A stretch of 64,000 nucleotides of DNA from Clostridia bacterium (GCA_030625885.1 DAOUPZ010000019.1:19129-83128), one strand, 5' to 3'; counted from the first letter of the stretch, positions 34,483-44,095 are shown. Notes: generated by a model not told the origin, from the letters alone. Numbers and translations are program-made.

Positions 34483-35868
34483 ATGACTAAATCTCGTGAA
34501 AGTTTGTTAAATGATAAAATTACAAGCCTGCTAATAAAGTTCTCTGCGCCTGCCATGGTAGGGATGATGGTGAACGCGTTATACAATTTGGTGGATACGA
34601 TCTTTGTAGGTAAGGGGGTTGGCACACTAGCTATTACCGCTTTAGCAGTTGCTTTTCCCATTCAGATGGTGATGATGGCGATTGCACAGACGGTTGGCAT
34701 CGGATCGGCATCCATTATTTCCCGTGCTTTGGGTGCGGGTGATAATGAGAAGGCAGATGAGGTTGTGGGGGGTGCTATTGCCCTGAATTTAGTTTCTACC
34801 TTGATATTTGTTATTTTAGGTTTGGTATTTTTAAATCCCCTTTTGCGTTTATTCGGTGCATCGGAAACAGTTCTGCCCTATGCACGAGAATACATGCAGG
34901 TAATTTTTGTAGGGATGGTCTTTTTTGCTTTTTCGATGAGTTCTAATAACTTTATTAGAGCAGAAGGCAATGCGAAGATGGCGATGTATAGTATGATTTT
35001 AGGGGCTGTCTCTAATATGATTTTGGATCCAATCCTGATATTTGGTTTTAAAATGGGTGTTCAAGGGGCGGCCATTGCTACGGTTACATCACAAATATTA
35101 TCTACTCTCTTTATTATTCTTTATTTTACTTCAGGGAAAAGCGCCCTTGCATTGCGATTTCAAGATATTCGTCTTAAAAAGCAGTTATCTCAGGAGATTA
35201 TTAAGGTGGGTTCAGCTTCATTTGCGCGTCAAATTTCAGGTAGTATTATAGCTGTTATTGTGAATAATAGTTTGCTGTATTATGGTGGTGATATGGCCAT
35301 TGCGATTATGGGTGTTTCGATGCGTTTGTTGATGTTTCTCGTTATGCCTATTTTTGGTATTGTGCAAGGATTTCAGCCAATTGTCGGTTTTAATTACGGC
35401 GCCAGGCAATTCGGGCGGGTAAAAGAAGCCTTAAAAACAGCCAGTTTATTTGCGACGGGGTATGTATTTATCGGATTTTTGGTTATTATGATCTGGCCGC
35501 AAGCCATGTTAAGCATTTTTAGTAATGATGTAGAATTAATACAAGCAGGGACTACCCCCTTACGAATCATGAATGTTTTTTTGCCGCTTATTGGGATTCA
35601 AGTATTAGCAGCGAGTCTTTTTCAGGCGATTGGTAAGTCAAAGCCTGCACTAATTTTGACCATGTCCCGGCAAATTATCTTTTTCATTCCTATTGTATTG
35701 ATATTACCCTTGTTTTTTAAACTAACCGGTGTATGGATGGCGACACCTGCTGCTGATTTGCTTTCATTTATTGTTACAGGTATTTGGGTGATGAAAGAAA
35801 TGCGATTGTTGGATGAGCAAGAGGAAAAGGAAACGGGAGGCTATAATCCTGCTTTAAATGAAGGATAG
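34483..35868 (+). CDS. MATE family multidrug efflux transporter
   Basis: The 461-residue protein has twelve predicted membrane segments and family motifs (PAMVGMMVNALYNLVDTIFVG in parts near residue 20; RAEGNAKMAMYSMILG near 150; QGFQPIVGFNYGA near 300). It exports drugs or toxic metabolites using Na+ or H+. Co-transcribed with the MarR regulator. Confidence 0.93.
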   Translation: MTKSRESLLNDKITSLLIKFSAPAMVGMMVNALYNLVDTIFVGKGVGTLAITALAVAFPIQMVMMAIAQTVGIGSASIISRALGAGDNEKADEVVGGAIALNLVSTLIFVILGLVFLNPLLRLFGASETVLPYAREYMQVIFVGMVFFAFSMSSNNFIRAEGNAKMAMYSMILGAVSNMILDPILIFGFKMGVQGAAIATVTSQILSTLFIILYFTSGKSALALRFQDIRLKKQLSQEIIKVGSASFARQISGSIIAVIVNNSLLYYGGDMAIAIMGVSMRLLMFLVMPIFGIVQGFQPIVGFNYGARQFGRVKEALKTASLFATGYVFIGFLVIMIWPQAMLSIFSNDVELIQAGTTPLRIMNVFLPLIGIQVLAASLFQAIGKSKPALILTMSRQIIFFIPIVLILPLFFKLTGVWMATPAADLLSFIVTGIWVMKEMRLLDEQEEKETGGYNPALNEG

Positions 35869-35872
35869 TAAA

Positions 35873-35990
35873 GCAGGTAGGAAACAGCAGGTAGCAGGTA
35901 GGAAAAAACTAAAAGAAGCTAAAAGCTAAAGGATTAAGGCCTAAAGCAAAAGACAAAACTAAAAATATTTTTTTATCTTTTGCTTTTAGC
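35873..35990. repeat. 7-nt tandem repeat arrays (GCAGGTA and AGCTAAA families)
   Basis: GCAGGTA, GGAAACA, GCAGGTA, GCAGGTA, GGAAAAA (35873-35907) are followed by units such as AGCTAAA, AGCTAAA, GGATTAA, GGCCTAA, AGCAAAA at the same period. The second set can pair with TCTTTTGCTTTTAG just before 35990, giving a long hairpin between the two convergent genes. Confidence 0.7.
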
Positions 35991-35991
35991 T

Positions 35992-36759
35992 TTAAGCTAA
36001 TATCTCACTTTCTAAAGTAAGAAGTGTTTGCAGGCCTTGCTGTGCTACCAGGAGTTGTTCTCCTGTGGGCTCTTTAGTCGTAAGATATTGGAGAGCGCCT
36101 CCTAGGGTGTTGCTCCAGCGTAAACATCTGTAGTTTCTTTTTTTCAGTGCTGCAGCAATGACGATAGAACATATAAAGGATATCGTATCAGGGATATGAA
36201 AGGCGTAAGTGAATATAAGAAAGAGAGGCAGGACTAGAAAAATTAAGACAGAGCCGCAGCGATTATGGATACGGCTTTGTTTTGCTATATTTTGGTAGGT
36301 TAACGGCAATCCAATTTCACTGCAAGCAATCGATTTATGTTCAGCACCATGATACATACGGCCTGTATTGATTCGTTGGGGGATTTTGAGCCATAACCCC
36401 AATAGGATCAAAAACAATCCTTTAGCGCTTTCCAGTAGACCGACATTGAAAGTTCCTTGTATGAAAGCATGGTAACTCTTTAGTAAAAATTCAAAGCTGC
36501 CGGTAATCCAGAGTTCAACGAATAGTAAAAAGAGGAATGTATATAAAAATTGGATATGCAAAAATATACTCAGGAGGCTGGCTGGTATTTTGAGAAAACG
36601 ATTGTTTTTCATCCATTGCAGCCATCTGGGAACAGGTTTTACCTTTGTAATAATTTGTCCTTTGCGCCAGTAGCTAAACACACTGTAACGCTGACTAAAG
36701 AAGCCAATACCACGATTCAGAAGGGCTACTCCAGAAATTTTATGAGCTTGATTTGACAT
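35992..36759 (-). CDS. DUF1385 family membrane protein (YqhQ-like)
   Basis: The 255-residue protein has the DUF1385 core MYHGAEHKSIACSE (about residue 137) and RCGSVLIFLVL, with about four membrane segments (about 60-80, 85-120, 170-200). Family members are often near prfA/rpmE but here it is isolated. Function unknown. AAAGGAG lies upstream of the start on the minus strand. Confidence 0.85.
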   Translation of the reverse strand: MSNQAHKISGVALLNRGIGFFSQRYSVFSYWRKGQIITKVKPVPRWLQWMKNNRFLKIPASLLSIFLHIQFLYTFLFLLFVELWITGSFEFLLKSYHAFIQGTFNVGLLESAKGLFLILLGLWLKIPQRINTGRMYHGAEHKSIACSEIGLPLTYQNIAKQSRIHNRCGSVLIFLVLPLFLIFTYAFHIPDTISFICSIVIAAALKKRNYRCLRWSNTLGGALQYLTTKEPTGEQLLVAQQGLQTLLTLESEILA

Positions 36760-36890
36760 AATAGAATCTCCTTTATTCTATTAGAAAGCATAAGTTATAG
36801 TTATGTGACATTAGAGTTAAATTAATTATTAGCAAAAGAATGTTGATCCTGATATGATCTTATTTTTTATCTATAAGGGTTTATCTTTTT

Positions 36891-36945
36891 AACTGTAAAC
36901 TGTCCACTATCAACTGTCAACTGAAAAACGGTTAAGCCGTTTTTC
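36891..36945 (+). repeat. 7-nt tandem repeat array (AACTGTC family) joined to a hairpin
   Basis: AACTGTA, AACTGTC, CACTATC, AACTGTC, AACTGAA run from 36891 to 36925 and lead into AAAACGG-TTAA-GCCGTTTTT. The array is nearly identical to the one at 25362, 11.5 kb away. Confidence 0.78.
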
Positions 36946-37040
36946 TTATTATACCCATTTTCACAAGGATTTGGAACACATACCCATTATTAAACATATA
37001 ATAAAATTATAATTACGAGTCAAGATCATGAAAAAGGATG

Positions 37041-37069
37041 TTGCTTTTGATTGTGGATTTTGCTATACT
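37041..37069 (+). promoter_or_regulatory. SigmaA promoter of the sodium:solute symporter gene
   Basis: TTGCTT (37041-37046), 17-bp spacer, TATACT (37064-37069), about 75 nt before the chosen start. Confidence 0.6.
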
Positions 37070-37145
37070 TAAGTAAGTTGTACGGTAGCATGGTGGTTAG
37101 GCCACTCGTAGAAAAAAACAGATGTAGAATGGGAGGATGGTAGAA

Positions 37146-38639
37146 ATGAAGGTTTTTTTGTTGTGTCTTTATGTAGGTGCTATTATCGGAGTGAGCATTT
37201 TTAGTGCTAGGAAAACGTCTAGTTTGAACGATTTTGTTCTCGGGGGGCGTTCGATTGGTCCTTGGATGTCTGCTTTTGCGTATGGCACCACTTATTTTTC
37301 TGCAGTGCTTATTATTGGTTATGCAGGAAAAATTGGATGGAGTTTTGGACTTGGTGCATTGTTGATTGCGCTGGGAAATGGATTTGTAGGGAGTTTTTTA
37401 GCTTGGAAAGTGCTGGCGCGGAAAACGCGGGAGATGACAGAACGACTCAATGTGATGACCATGCCCGAATTTTTGGAAGCGCGTTATGATAGTAAGCCGC
37501 TTAAGGTGGTATCAGCACTGATTATATTTATATTTTTAGTTCCGTACTCTGCTTCCGTATTTATGGGTTTAAGTTACTTATTTCAGGAAATATTTCATAT
37601 TCCATATATTCAAACGTTGATTGGTATGGCTGCCCTGACAGCACTTTACCTAGTAGCGGGTGGGTATTTTGCGATTAACTTACTGGATTTTATTCAGGCA
37701 ATTATCATGTTGATTGGCGTAAGCTTAATGGTATTTTTTGTGATGATTCATCCTAATGTGGGGGGCATCACGGGTTTAATTGAAAAGATTCCTCAGTTGC
37801 CGCTGCCACAGGGAGGCCAAGGGTGGTTGTCACTTATTTCACTTGTGATTTTAACCAGCTTAGGTTCTTGGGGACTGCCACAAATGATTCTTAAATTTTA
37901 TGCCATTAAAGATGAGAAATCAATCAGTATCGCAACGATTGTATCAACCTTGTTTGCATTTATCATTACCTTTGCTGCTTATTTTACAGGTTCTTTAACG
38001 CATTTGTTTTTCGAGGAATTACCCGTTTTCAATGGTATTAGCACACCTGATTTATTGATGCCGCAATTATTTAATCAGGTATTACCAGAGTTTGTAGCGG
38101 TATTGATTTTAATTTTAGTCTTATCGGCATCCATGTCTACCCTTTCTTCGTTAGTCATGGTTTCCAGTTCCGCCATTGTGGTTGACTTGCTTAAGGGTTA
38201 TCTTGCTCCTAATATGCGGCAACACCGTTCTGTATTATATATGCGGATACTTTGCTTTATCTTTGTGATTCTATCCTTGTATCTAGCGCTTAAGCCCAAT
38301 ATTATTTTATCTTTAATGGCTCTTTCTTGGGGGACAGTGGCAGGTTCTTTCCTGGCAATATACCTTTATGGGTTGTATTGGCAAGGGGCTACCAAAGTAG
38401 GGGCATGGTCTGGATTAATTTCCGGTTTCGGAATATCCATTGGATTAACGCTTATCTTAGGATCAAAGTTTATCCCAATGGCAGGATCCTTAGCGATGTT
38501 GGTACCGCTGGCTGTCGTACCTGCTGTTAGTGCAATAACTCGTCCATATGGGGAAAGCCATTTGAAGCATGTATTTGGAGAGCGTTTTCGTGGTAAAGAG
38601 AAGGCGATGCACGAAAGTGAAGAATACAGTATTGGGTAG
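37146..38639 (+). CDS. Sodium:solute symporter family transporter
   Basis: The 497-residue protein has about thirteen membrane segments and SSS-family patterns (FVLGGRSIGPWMSAFAYGTTYFSAV in parts near residue 30; GLPQMILKFYAIKDEKSI near 245; SASMSTLSSLVMVSSSAIVVDL near 325). Substrate is not clear; pantothenate or amino/organic acids are options. ATG 37146 is chosen because GGGAGG abuts the earlier ATG at 37137. Confidence 0.88.
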   Translation: MKVFLLCLYVGAIIGVSIFSARKTSSLNDFVLGGRSIGPWMSAFAYGTTYFSAVLIIGYAGKIGWSFGLGALLIALGNGFVGSFLAWKVLARKTREMTERLNVMTMPEFLEARYDSKPLKVVSALIIFIFLVPYSASVFMGLSYLFQEIFHIPYIQTLIGMAALTALYLVAGGYFAINLLDFIQAIIMLIGVSLMVFFVMIHPNVGGITGLIEKIPQLPLPQGGQGWLSLISLVILTSLGSWGLPQMILKFYAIKDEKSISIATIVSTLFAFIITFAAYFTGSLTHLFFEELPVFNGISTPDLLMPQLFNQVLPEFVAVLILILVLSASMSTLSSLVMVSSSAIVVDLLKGYLAPNMRQHRSVLYMRILCFIFVILSLYLALKPNIILSLMALSWGTVAGSFLAIYLYGLYWQGATKVGAWSGLISGFGISIGLTLILGSKFIPMAGSLAMLVPLAVVPAVSAITRPYGESHLKHVFGERFRGKEKAMHESEEYSIG

Positions 38640-38661
38640 AAAATTAATAGGATATAACAAG

Positions 38662-38692
38662 AGGCCTGATTGAAATACTCAGGCCTTTTTTG
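38662..38692 (+). terminator. Terminator after the symporter gene
   Basis: AGGCCTGA pairs with TCAGGCCT, followed by six T residues. Confidence 0.92.
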
Positions 38693-38760
38693 AATTTCTT
38701 TGTCATTTATACCGCTATTAAGATATAATAATAGAGTAAGCAACGAAAGGAGGGGGTATT

Positions 38761-39093
38761 ATGTATATTACAGCAGAACAAAAAATTGTGGCATCTATCT
38801 GTCACTTGGGTGGGCTATTAATGGCAATGCCTATTTTGGTTCCTCTTGTTGTTTTTTTAGTAACAACGGATTCATTTATGCGAGTTCAAGCAAAAGAAGC
38901 ACTTTTCTTTCAGATTGGGTTGGTTATTGCGGGGGTAGCAGTCAGTATCTTAATGCTTTTGTTAGTAGGCTTCTTATTGGTACCGGTATTAGCCGTAATA
39001 GGGTTAATTTTACCAGTTATTGCTACGATTAACATCTGGAAACAAAGGGATTATTCTTATCCCATTACAGGTAAATATGCGCGTTTGCCTTAA
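38761..39093 (+). CDS. DUF4870-type small membrane protein
   Basis: The 110-residue protein starts with TAEQKIVASICHLGGL and has three hydrophobic segments ending in NIWKQRDYSYP, matching the DUF4870 (Tic20-like) pattern. AAAGGAGGGGG precedes the ATG. Function unknown; monocistronic, with a terminator downstream. Confidence 0.82.
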   Translation: MYITAEQKIVASICHLGGLLMAMPILVPLVVFLVTTDSFMRVQAKEALFFQIGLVIAGVAVSILMLLLVGFLLVPVLAVIGLILPVIATINIWKQRDYSYPITGKYARLP

Positions 39094-39101
39094 GGCGTAT
39101 C

Positions 39102-39150
39102 AACTTCTTGGTGGATTTGAAACACATCAAGAAGTTTCTTTTTGTTTTTT
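39102..39150 (+). terminator. Terminator after the DUF4870 gene
   Basis: AACTTCTTG (39102-39110) pairs with CAAGAAGTT (39128-39136), then T-rich sequence. Confidence 0.8.
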
Positions 39151-39296
39151 GTCGCTTCCAGCAGATGGATATGATAAAATAATATTCGTTGAAAACAAGT
39201 GTATAACCTGTGGCTTTCATCATATACTACAAATAATCTTTGAATTTTCATATATATAAAGTACGAGATCAAAATTATACATAGCGAGGTAAGTTT

Positions 39297-40112
39297 ATGA
39301 AGGGAAAAGTGGATAAGTGTTTACCGATTGGTGTTTTTGATTCCGGGGTGGGGGGTATTAGTGTTTTGGCAGAATTATCAAAGCAACTTCCCCAGGAGCA
39401 TTTTATTTATTTCGGGGACTCACTTAATGCACCCTATGGGGTAAGGCCGCCAATTGAGATTCGACAGCTTACTTTTAAGGCAGTGAAGTTTTTAACTGAT
39501 AAAGGAATAAAAGCATTGGTGGTAGCATGTAATACAGCTACCAGCGCTGCAATTCATCTTCTCCGCCAGGAGCTTTCCATTCCAGTTATTGGAATGGAGC
39601 CGGCTTTAAAACCTGCCGTGTCCTTGGGACGGCAGGGTAAAATTGTTGTAATGGCAACACCTTTGACATTAAAGGAGAAAAAGTTTTCCAATTTATTAAA
39701 TCGTTTCAAAGATGAAGCGGATGTGATTACATTACCTTGTCCCGGTCTAGTCGAATTAGTAGAGCGTGGTATGATTCAAGATGAAGCCATTACACAGTAT
39801 TTGACGGAGCTGTTTGCAGCACTTAATTTCAGGGAAGTGGCTGCAGTGGTATTAGGATGTACGCATTATGTGTTTGTGAAAGGGCAGATTAAGCAAATGA
39901 TTGGAAAGGATACTTGCGTTTTAGACGGCAATTGTGGTACAGTAAAACACTTAAAACAAGTCCTGGAACAAAATGATCTGAGGCTATTACCTTTAAGTGA
40001 GAAAAGGGATACAGAAGAACAGATTAAACTTTTTACGTCAGGTAATGAAATAGAAAAGCTGCCCTTGTTCAAGCAGTTGTTAGAGATGGGGTTAAAGCAA
40101 AGTGCGAATTAA
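39297..40112 (+). CDS. murI: Glutamate racemase
   Basis: The 271-residue protein has IGVFDSGVGGISVL (about residue 11), YFGDSLNAPYG, the catalytic cysteines in VVACNTATSAA (about 76) and VVLGCTHYVF (about 185). It makes D-glutamate for peptidoglycan. GCGAGGTAAG is a modest ribosome site. Confidence 0.95.
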   Translation: MKGKVDKCLPIGVFDSGVGGISVLAELSKQLPQEHFIYFGDSLNAPYGVRPPIEIRQLTFKAVKFLTDKGIKALVVACNTATSAAIHLLRQELSIPVIGMEPALKPAVSLGRQGKIVVMATPLTLKEKKFSNLLNRFKDEADVITLPCPGLVELVERGMIQDEAITQYLTELFAALNFREVAAVVLGCTHYVFVKGQIKQMIGKDTCVLDGNCGTVKHLKQVLEQNDLRLLPLSEKRDTEEQIKLFTSGNEIEKLPLFKQLLEMGLKQSAN

Positions 40113-40137
40113 TATAATTTGTGAAAATAGGTGGATA

Positions 40138-40180
40138 AGAAAGATTTTATCGCACAAGGATAAAATCTTTCTTTTTTTAT
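40138..40180 (+). terminator. Terminator after murI
   Basis: AAAGATTTTATC pairs with GATAAAATCTTT around a short loop, followed by C and T-run. Confidence 0.9.
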
Positions 40181-40265
40181 AAAAAAGTAATATGATATAA
40201 GAGGAATGACTTAAGGTTATTTTGGAATGGATGTAATATAAATTATCAGGAAAGAGGTTATCGGG

Positions 40266-41453
40266 ATGCAGTTTGAAAAAGATCCGGTTTTAAAGAAATA
40301 TAGTTTCTATATTATCATAACAGCTATAGGGGTTTTTATTTCTTTTTTTATAATTAAGGACTTTTATACAATTTCTACAATTTTGCTTAATGGAGTGAGC
40401 CGTTTCCTAAAAGTGATTACACCTTTGACGACAGGACTTATTTTAGCTTATATTTTGAGCAGGCCGCTTAAGCAGATTGAAAAGTTTTATAGCATGATTT
40501 CTTTCAGTCGTAAAATTAAATGGGGGAAAAAAGACCGCTCGTTTCCTAATCCCTTGAATCGCACATTAAGTATTATAACGTTATATTTAATAATCATCTT
40601 AATATTTATTCTTATAGGTATTTTTGTGATTCCACAACTTTCTAATAATATTCGTCAGTTATCCGGTATTCTCTCTGATACGTCTCATTCTATGGATGAA
40701 AATATTGAGAAAGGGTTAACTTGGCTGGAAAAAGCATCTATTCCGATTGATACTCAGGATGCAAAAAAGATGCTGACACAACTTTCGGATTGGTCTTCTA
40801 GTTTTGGCAGCAGTCTTCTTCTGGCGTTGAAAGTATTTTCAGTGAGAGTATTAAATATCTTTTTGGCTATTGTTATTACTTTTTATATTCTTCAGAGTAA
40901 AGAACGTATTGCATATAAAATAAGGGACATTGCCCTATTATATTTTAAGCCGGGTACTGTAAAGCATGTTGAAGGTTTCTTAGAAGATGTTGATCATGTT
41001 TTGGGACGATTTATTATCGGGGTGATTACGGATGCTTTTATCATTGGGACGACAGCGACGATTATTCTTACCTTTTTAGATCATAACTTTGCCGTTTTAG
41101 GGGGAATGATTGTGGGATGTACTAATGTTGTTCCTTATTTTGGCCCCATTATTGGAGGGGGTATTGCGGCTACTTTAGGTTTGTTGCAGGGCACAAGTAA
41201 GGCCGTAGCAACACTTTTGTTCATTCTGGCGCTGCAGCAGATTGACGGCAATATATTACAACCGCGTATTGTAGGCAAGAAGGTAGGTCTAGATCCTTTG
41301 TTTGTAATTCTCGCGGTGATTGTTTTTGGGCGTTACTGGGGTTTTAAGGGAATGGTGATCGCGGTGCCAACGATGGCAGTCATAAAAGTCATTATCATAA
41401 AAATTATCAATCATCGTAAAACGACAATTAATACAAGAACAGGGCATATTTAA
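40266..41453 (+). CDS. AI-2E family transporter (PerM-like)
   Basis: The 395-residue protein has about eight membrane segments and the family's C-terminal motifs: VPYFGPIIGGGIAATLGL (about residue 293) and LQQIDGNILQPRIVGKKVGLDPL (in parts near 325). Family members are Na+/H+ antiporters or signalling-molecule exporters. The amino-terminal third is longer than average. Monocistronic. Confidence 0.9.
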   Translation: MQFEKDPVLKKYSFYIIITAIGVFISFFIIKDFYTISTILLNGVSRFLKVITPLTTGLILAYILSRPLKQIEKFYSMISFSRKIKWGKKDRSFPNPLNRTLSIITLYLIIILIFILIGIFVIPQLSNNIRQLSGILSDTSHSMDENIEKGLTWLEKASIPIDTQDAKKMLTQLSDWSSSFGSSLLLALKVFSVRVLNIFLAIVITFYILQSKERIAYKIRDIALLYFKPGTVKHVEGFLEDVDHVLGRFIIGVITDAFIIGTTATIILTFLDHNFAVLGGMIVGCTNVVPYFGPIIGGGIAATLGLLQGTSKAVATLLFILALQQIDGNILQPRIVGKKVGLDPLFVILAVIVFGRYWGFKGMVIAVPTMAVIKVIIIKIINHRKTTINTRTGHI

Positions 41454-41545
41454 GATTTTTTTGTGTCACTTTATGATCACTTCTTTCATACTATGTAAAC
41501 AGATATATATGTTTATTTACCGGGTAGGGAAGGAGGGGTATTAGA

Positions 41546-42007
41546 ATGGTTAAGGGAAAAGAAGAAAATAGCGGGAAGAAAAAAGATTATGTAATGACTA
41601 TTAATCAAATTGTATCCCGTTTAACTGAGGGAACAGAGCGCATGACCTCTATTCTTGATGCAGTGACCAAAATAGCAGAACAAGGGGATCAGGTTAAGGG
41701 CAAAGTGAAAAAGCAGAGCGATATTAAAAAGCTTCTGAAGCAGAGACGATTTAACCGGGAAGTAGGCCGTTTACAGAGGATGGCAAAGGATACGAGCCGT
41801 TCAACACAGCAAATGGCTCTTTTAATTAATGCCTTAAATGAAATGATTCTTAATCCACAAAAAGAAACAAATGAAAGCGTAGAGTTTGAGACAGATGCAG
41901 CAGATTTAGAAAGCTCAGATCATAAGGAAGCGGAAAGCGTACAAGCAGAAACGAAGGAAGAGATTCCTGTGGTTGAAGGAGAAGTGATTCCCCCTCAAAA
42001 CGAGTAA
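41546..42007 (+). CDS. Hypothetical protein, charged helical
   Basis: The 153-residue protein is lysine- and glutamine-rich and helical to about residue 115, with an acidic tail. No membrane segment or known motif. GAAGGAGGGG precedes the ATG. It has its own terminator. Not recognised. Confidence 0.65.
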   Translation: MVKGKEENSGKKKDYVMTINQIVSRLTEGTERMTSILDAVTKIAEQGDQVKGKVKKQSDIKKLLKQRRFNREVGRLQRMAKDTSRSTQQMALLINALNEMILNPQKETNESVEFETDAADLESSDHKEAESVQAETKEEIPVVEGEVIPPQNE

Positions 42008-42020
42008 TATTAGGGAAAAG

Positions 42021-42055
42021 AAAAGACAGGTTAATCAGCCTGTTTTTCTTTTTTG
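42021..42055 (+). terminator. Terminator after the 153-residue gene
   Basis: ACAGG pairs with CCTGT within AAAAGACAGG-loop-CCTGTTTTTC and is followed by T-runs. Confidence 0.75.
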
Positions 42056-42098
42056 CTTTTTAGCAAGAAAAGGATAGCGTGTTTTGAACCATGATCTT

Positions 42099-42127
42099 TT
42101 GGGAAAGTATGTATCATATAGTATAAT
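42099..42127 (+). promoter_or_regulatory. SigmaA promoter fixing the next gene's start
   Basis: TTGGGA (42099-42104), 17-bp spacer, TATAAT (42122-42127). Transcription starting near 42134 excludes the longer reading frame beginning at 42084. Confidence 0.72.
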
Positions 42128-42149
42128 AATGAGCAGGGGAGGCTTTAGG

Positions 42150-42956
42150 ATGAGTAGTCATATCAGTGCACTAGGATATATAGGAATGGATAATAAAAAA
42201 GAATATGGCAAATTACTGGCTTGGGCCATCAATGAGGTTGAACAGTGGCAAATCATACAGGTTTCTTCAACAAATGATGTGTTCTGGCAAGGTAAAGCGG
42301 TGGTTAATGAAGATGTGGGTTTTATGCTCTATGGAGTGAATGATGTTCAGGATGAGCCGGGAGAAATTCTTGGCATGACGCCATGGGGCAGGGCACGCTA
42401 TCCTTTTAGCCTTCAGGAAATAGATTTTGATGTGAAAGATCAAGGTGGATTTGAAATATTTGCCGAAGGATGGGAAAAGAATTATGGTAAATGGGTAACG
42501 TTTTATGTACAAAATGTGCTGGAATATTATGAATGGTTAGCAAACAATGATATGAAAACAGAAATGGCATGTTATCTAGCTGGATTGTGTTATACAGGAG
42601 AAATCATGGCACCTTATAATGACCATATAGCAGCTGAGCAAGAGGTGGCTGCAGCAGGTACAGAAGATCATGCACAAAAGCGGAGACGTAAAAAGAAGTT
42701 ATCTGATCAGGTACTGGGATACTTTATTCAAAAGCAAAATACGGTAGAAGATGTTGTTTTTATGGGTGAAATTCTGGAATTGGAGCTTTTGGTGAACCCA
42801 GAAACAGAAGAAGGGTTTTATTGGATGTATATTAAAATGGAAGATGAATTGAGAGTAGAGGTATATATCAACACATCCGATTTAGAGGGAAGCCCTGAAG
42901 TAGGACGCCGTTTAAAAGGGGCATGTTGGTTACAGGGTGATGTGCAATTCGCATAG
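42150..42956 (+). CDS. Hypothetical protein, no recognised family
   Basis: The 268-residue protein is rich in aromatic and acidic residues. Two parts are suggested: residues 1-150 and, after a basic linker (KRRRKKK near 192), a beta-rich C-terminal part (about 200-268) that could be an OB-like domain. GGGGAGG (42136-42142) is 7 nt before this ATG. The upstream promoter supports this start. The next gene follows at 43011. Confidence 0.65.
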   Translation: MSSHISALGYIGMDNKKEYGKLLAWAINEVEQWQIIQVSSTNDVFWQGKAVVNEDVGFMLYGVNDVQDEPGEILGMTPWGRARYPFSLQEIDFDVKDQGGFEIFAEGWEKNYGKWVTFYVQNVLEYYEWLANNDMKTEMACYLAGLCYTGEIMAPYNDHIAAEQEVAAAGTEDHAQKRRRKKKLSDQVLGYFIQKQNTVEDVVFMGEILELELLVNPETEEGFYWMYIKMEDELRVEVYINTSDLEGSPEVGRRLKGACWLQGDVQFA

Positions 42957-43010
42957 CATAAAGAAAACGATTTTTAGGACAGTCTTGATATAAGAAAGGT
43001 GAGAGAGTAT

Positions 43011-43622
43011 ATGAGTTTTCTAAGAGTTTTGAAGAAGACAGCAGGTTTTTCTCCTGAAAAGCTTTCAAATTTAATAGCGGTTGACAATCTATACGTTGAG
43101 GAAATGGATGAATATATTATTTTTAGGTTTAGTGTGCTTGCAGATGAACAAACGATACGTAAAAAATTATGGAACTGTGGTTGCCAGAGTTTACATCTTT
43201 CTAATAGGTTAATTTTGAAAATAATTAAAAAATTAAGTCCAACCCATCAGTTTAAGGATTTTTCTTATGGGTTGGATGTATTTAATCGAAATATTCTCTT
43301 AGAAATTGAAAAGAATATGGTTTATGATCAGAATATGTTTCGTTATCTTTCTTGTGGACAGGGCATAGACTCTGTTATTCAATGTATTGAGACGTTTATT
43401 GCTGACTGGGAAGTAGATATTACAAAAATTGTATTAAGAGGCCATGTAGAACCACATGATGTTTTGGAAATTTATCGCAGCCTGATATTTAAAATGCATA
43501 CGCATGATGATATCACAAAAGATTTAAAGTTTGTCCGTGAAGTGCTTGATATGATTGAGCAGTTTATAGAGGATGATGGAATGGTCTCCAGATGGGATGA
43601 AAATATTGTTGGGCTTCAATAG
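43011..43622 (+). CDS. Hypothetical protein, no recognised family
   Basis: The 203-residue protein is mainly helical, with no membrane segments; one CGC motif near 55 is visible. AAAGGTGAG lies about 8 nt upstream of the ATG at 43011; the GTG at 42999 overlaps that site. It may be co-transcribed with the preceding gene. No function can be assigned. Confidence 0.6.
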   Translation: MSFLRVLKKTAGFSPEKLSNLIAVDNLYVEEMDEYIIFRFSVLADEQTIRKKLWNCGCQSLHLSNRLILKIIKKLSPTHQFKDFSYGLDVFNRNILLEIEKNMVYDQNMFRYLSCGQGIDSVIQCIETFIADWEVDITKIVLRGHVEPHDVLEIYRSLIFKMHTHDDITKDLKFVREVLDMIEQFIEDDGMVSRWDENIVGLQ

Positions 43623-43751
43623 GGAAGATGGGTTTGAGGGGTTATGAATTTGTAGTAAAAGAATTATATATCTAAATTCCAGGTATTTACAAACGCCATT
43701 CTTAAGACTATAATAGTGTTATAAAGGTAGAATAAAAAGGGGTTATGAGAA

Positions 43752-44057
43752 ATGGATAATCAGCAATTTCAGGAAATTGTTCTTAAACAGCTTACAAAAT
43801 TAACAGAAGATGTGTCGGGAATAAAGCGAGATGTATCGGGATTAAAAACCAAAGTAGATGGCTTGGAAACCAAAGTAGATAGTTTGGAAAACAAGGTTGA
43901 TGGTTTGGAAAATAAGGTAGATGGTTTGGAAAACAAGGTTGATCGGATTGAAGAGAAAGTAGATAGCCTTCAGATGGATGTGAATAGTATTTCCATTAAA
44001 ACTTCTTCACACGATAATAAGATTATTGAGTTAAGCAAAATAATAAAAAAGGCATAA
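43752..44057 (+). CDS. Small coiled-coil protein with heptad tandem repeats
   Basis: The 101-residue protein consists of nearly perfect seven-residue units (KVDGLEN/KVDSLEN type) over residues 30-78, encoded by 21-bp tandem DNA repeats at 43845-43965. The ends are less repetitive. This is a classic two- or three-stranded coiled coil. Copy number may vary between strains. A good GGGG(T)T site precedes the ATG. No partner is clear. Confidence 0.72.
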   Translation: MDNQQFQEIVLKQLTKLTEDVSGIKRDVSGLKTKVDGLETKVDSLENKVDGLENKVDGLENKVDRIEEKVDSLQMDVNSISIKTSSHDNKIIELSKIIKKA

Positions 44058-44095
44058 AATATACAAAAATTATTCATCTACATAATAGTAAACCG

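Noticed and set aside
38700..39032. 110-codon frame overlapping the DUF4870 gene
   Set aside because: It is out of frame with the membrane protein, which has a good ribosome site and family pattern.
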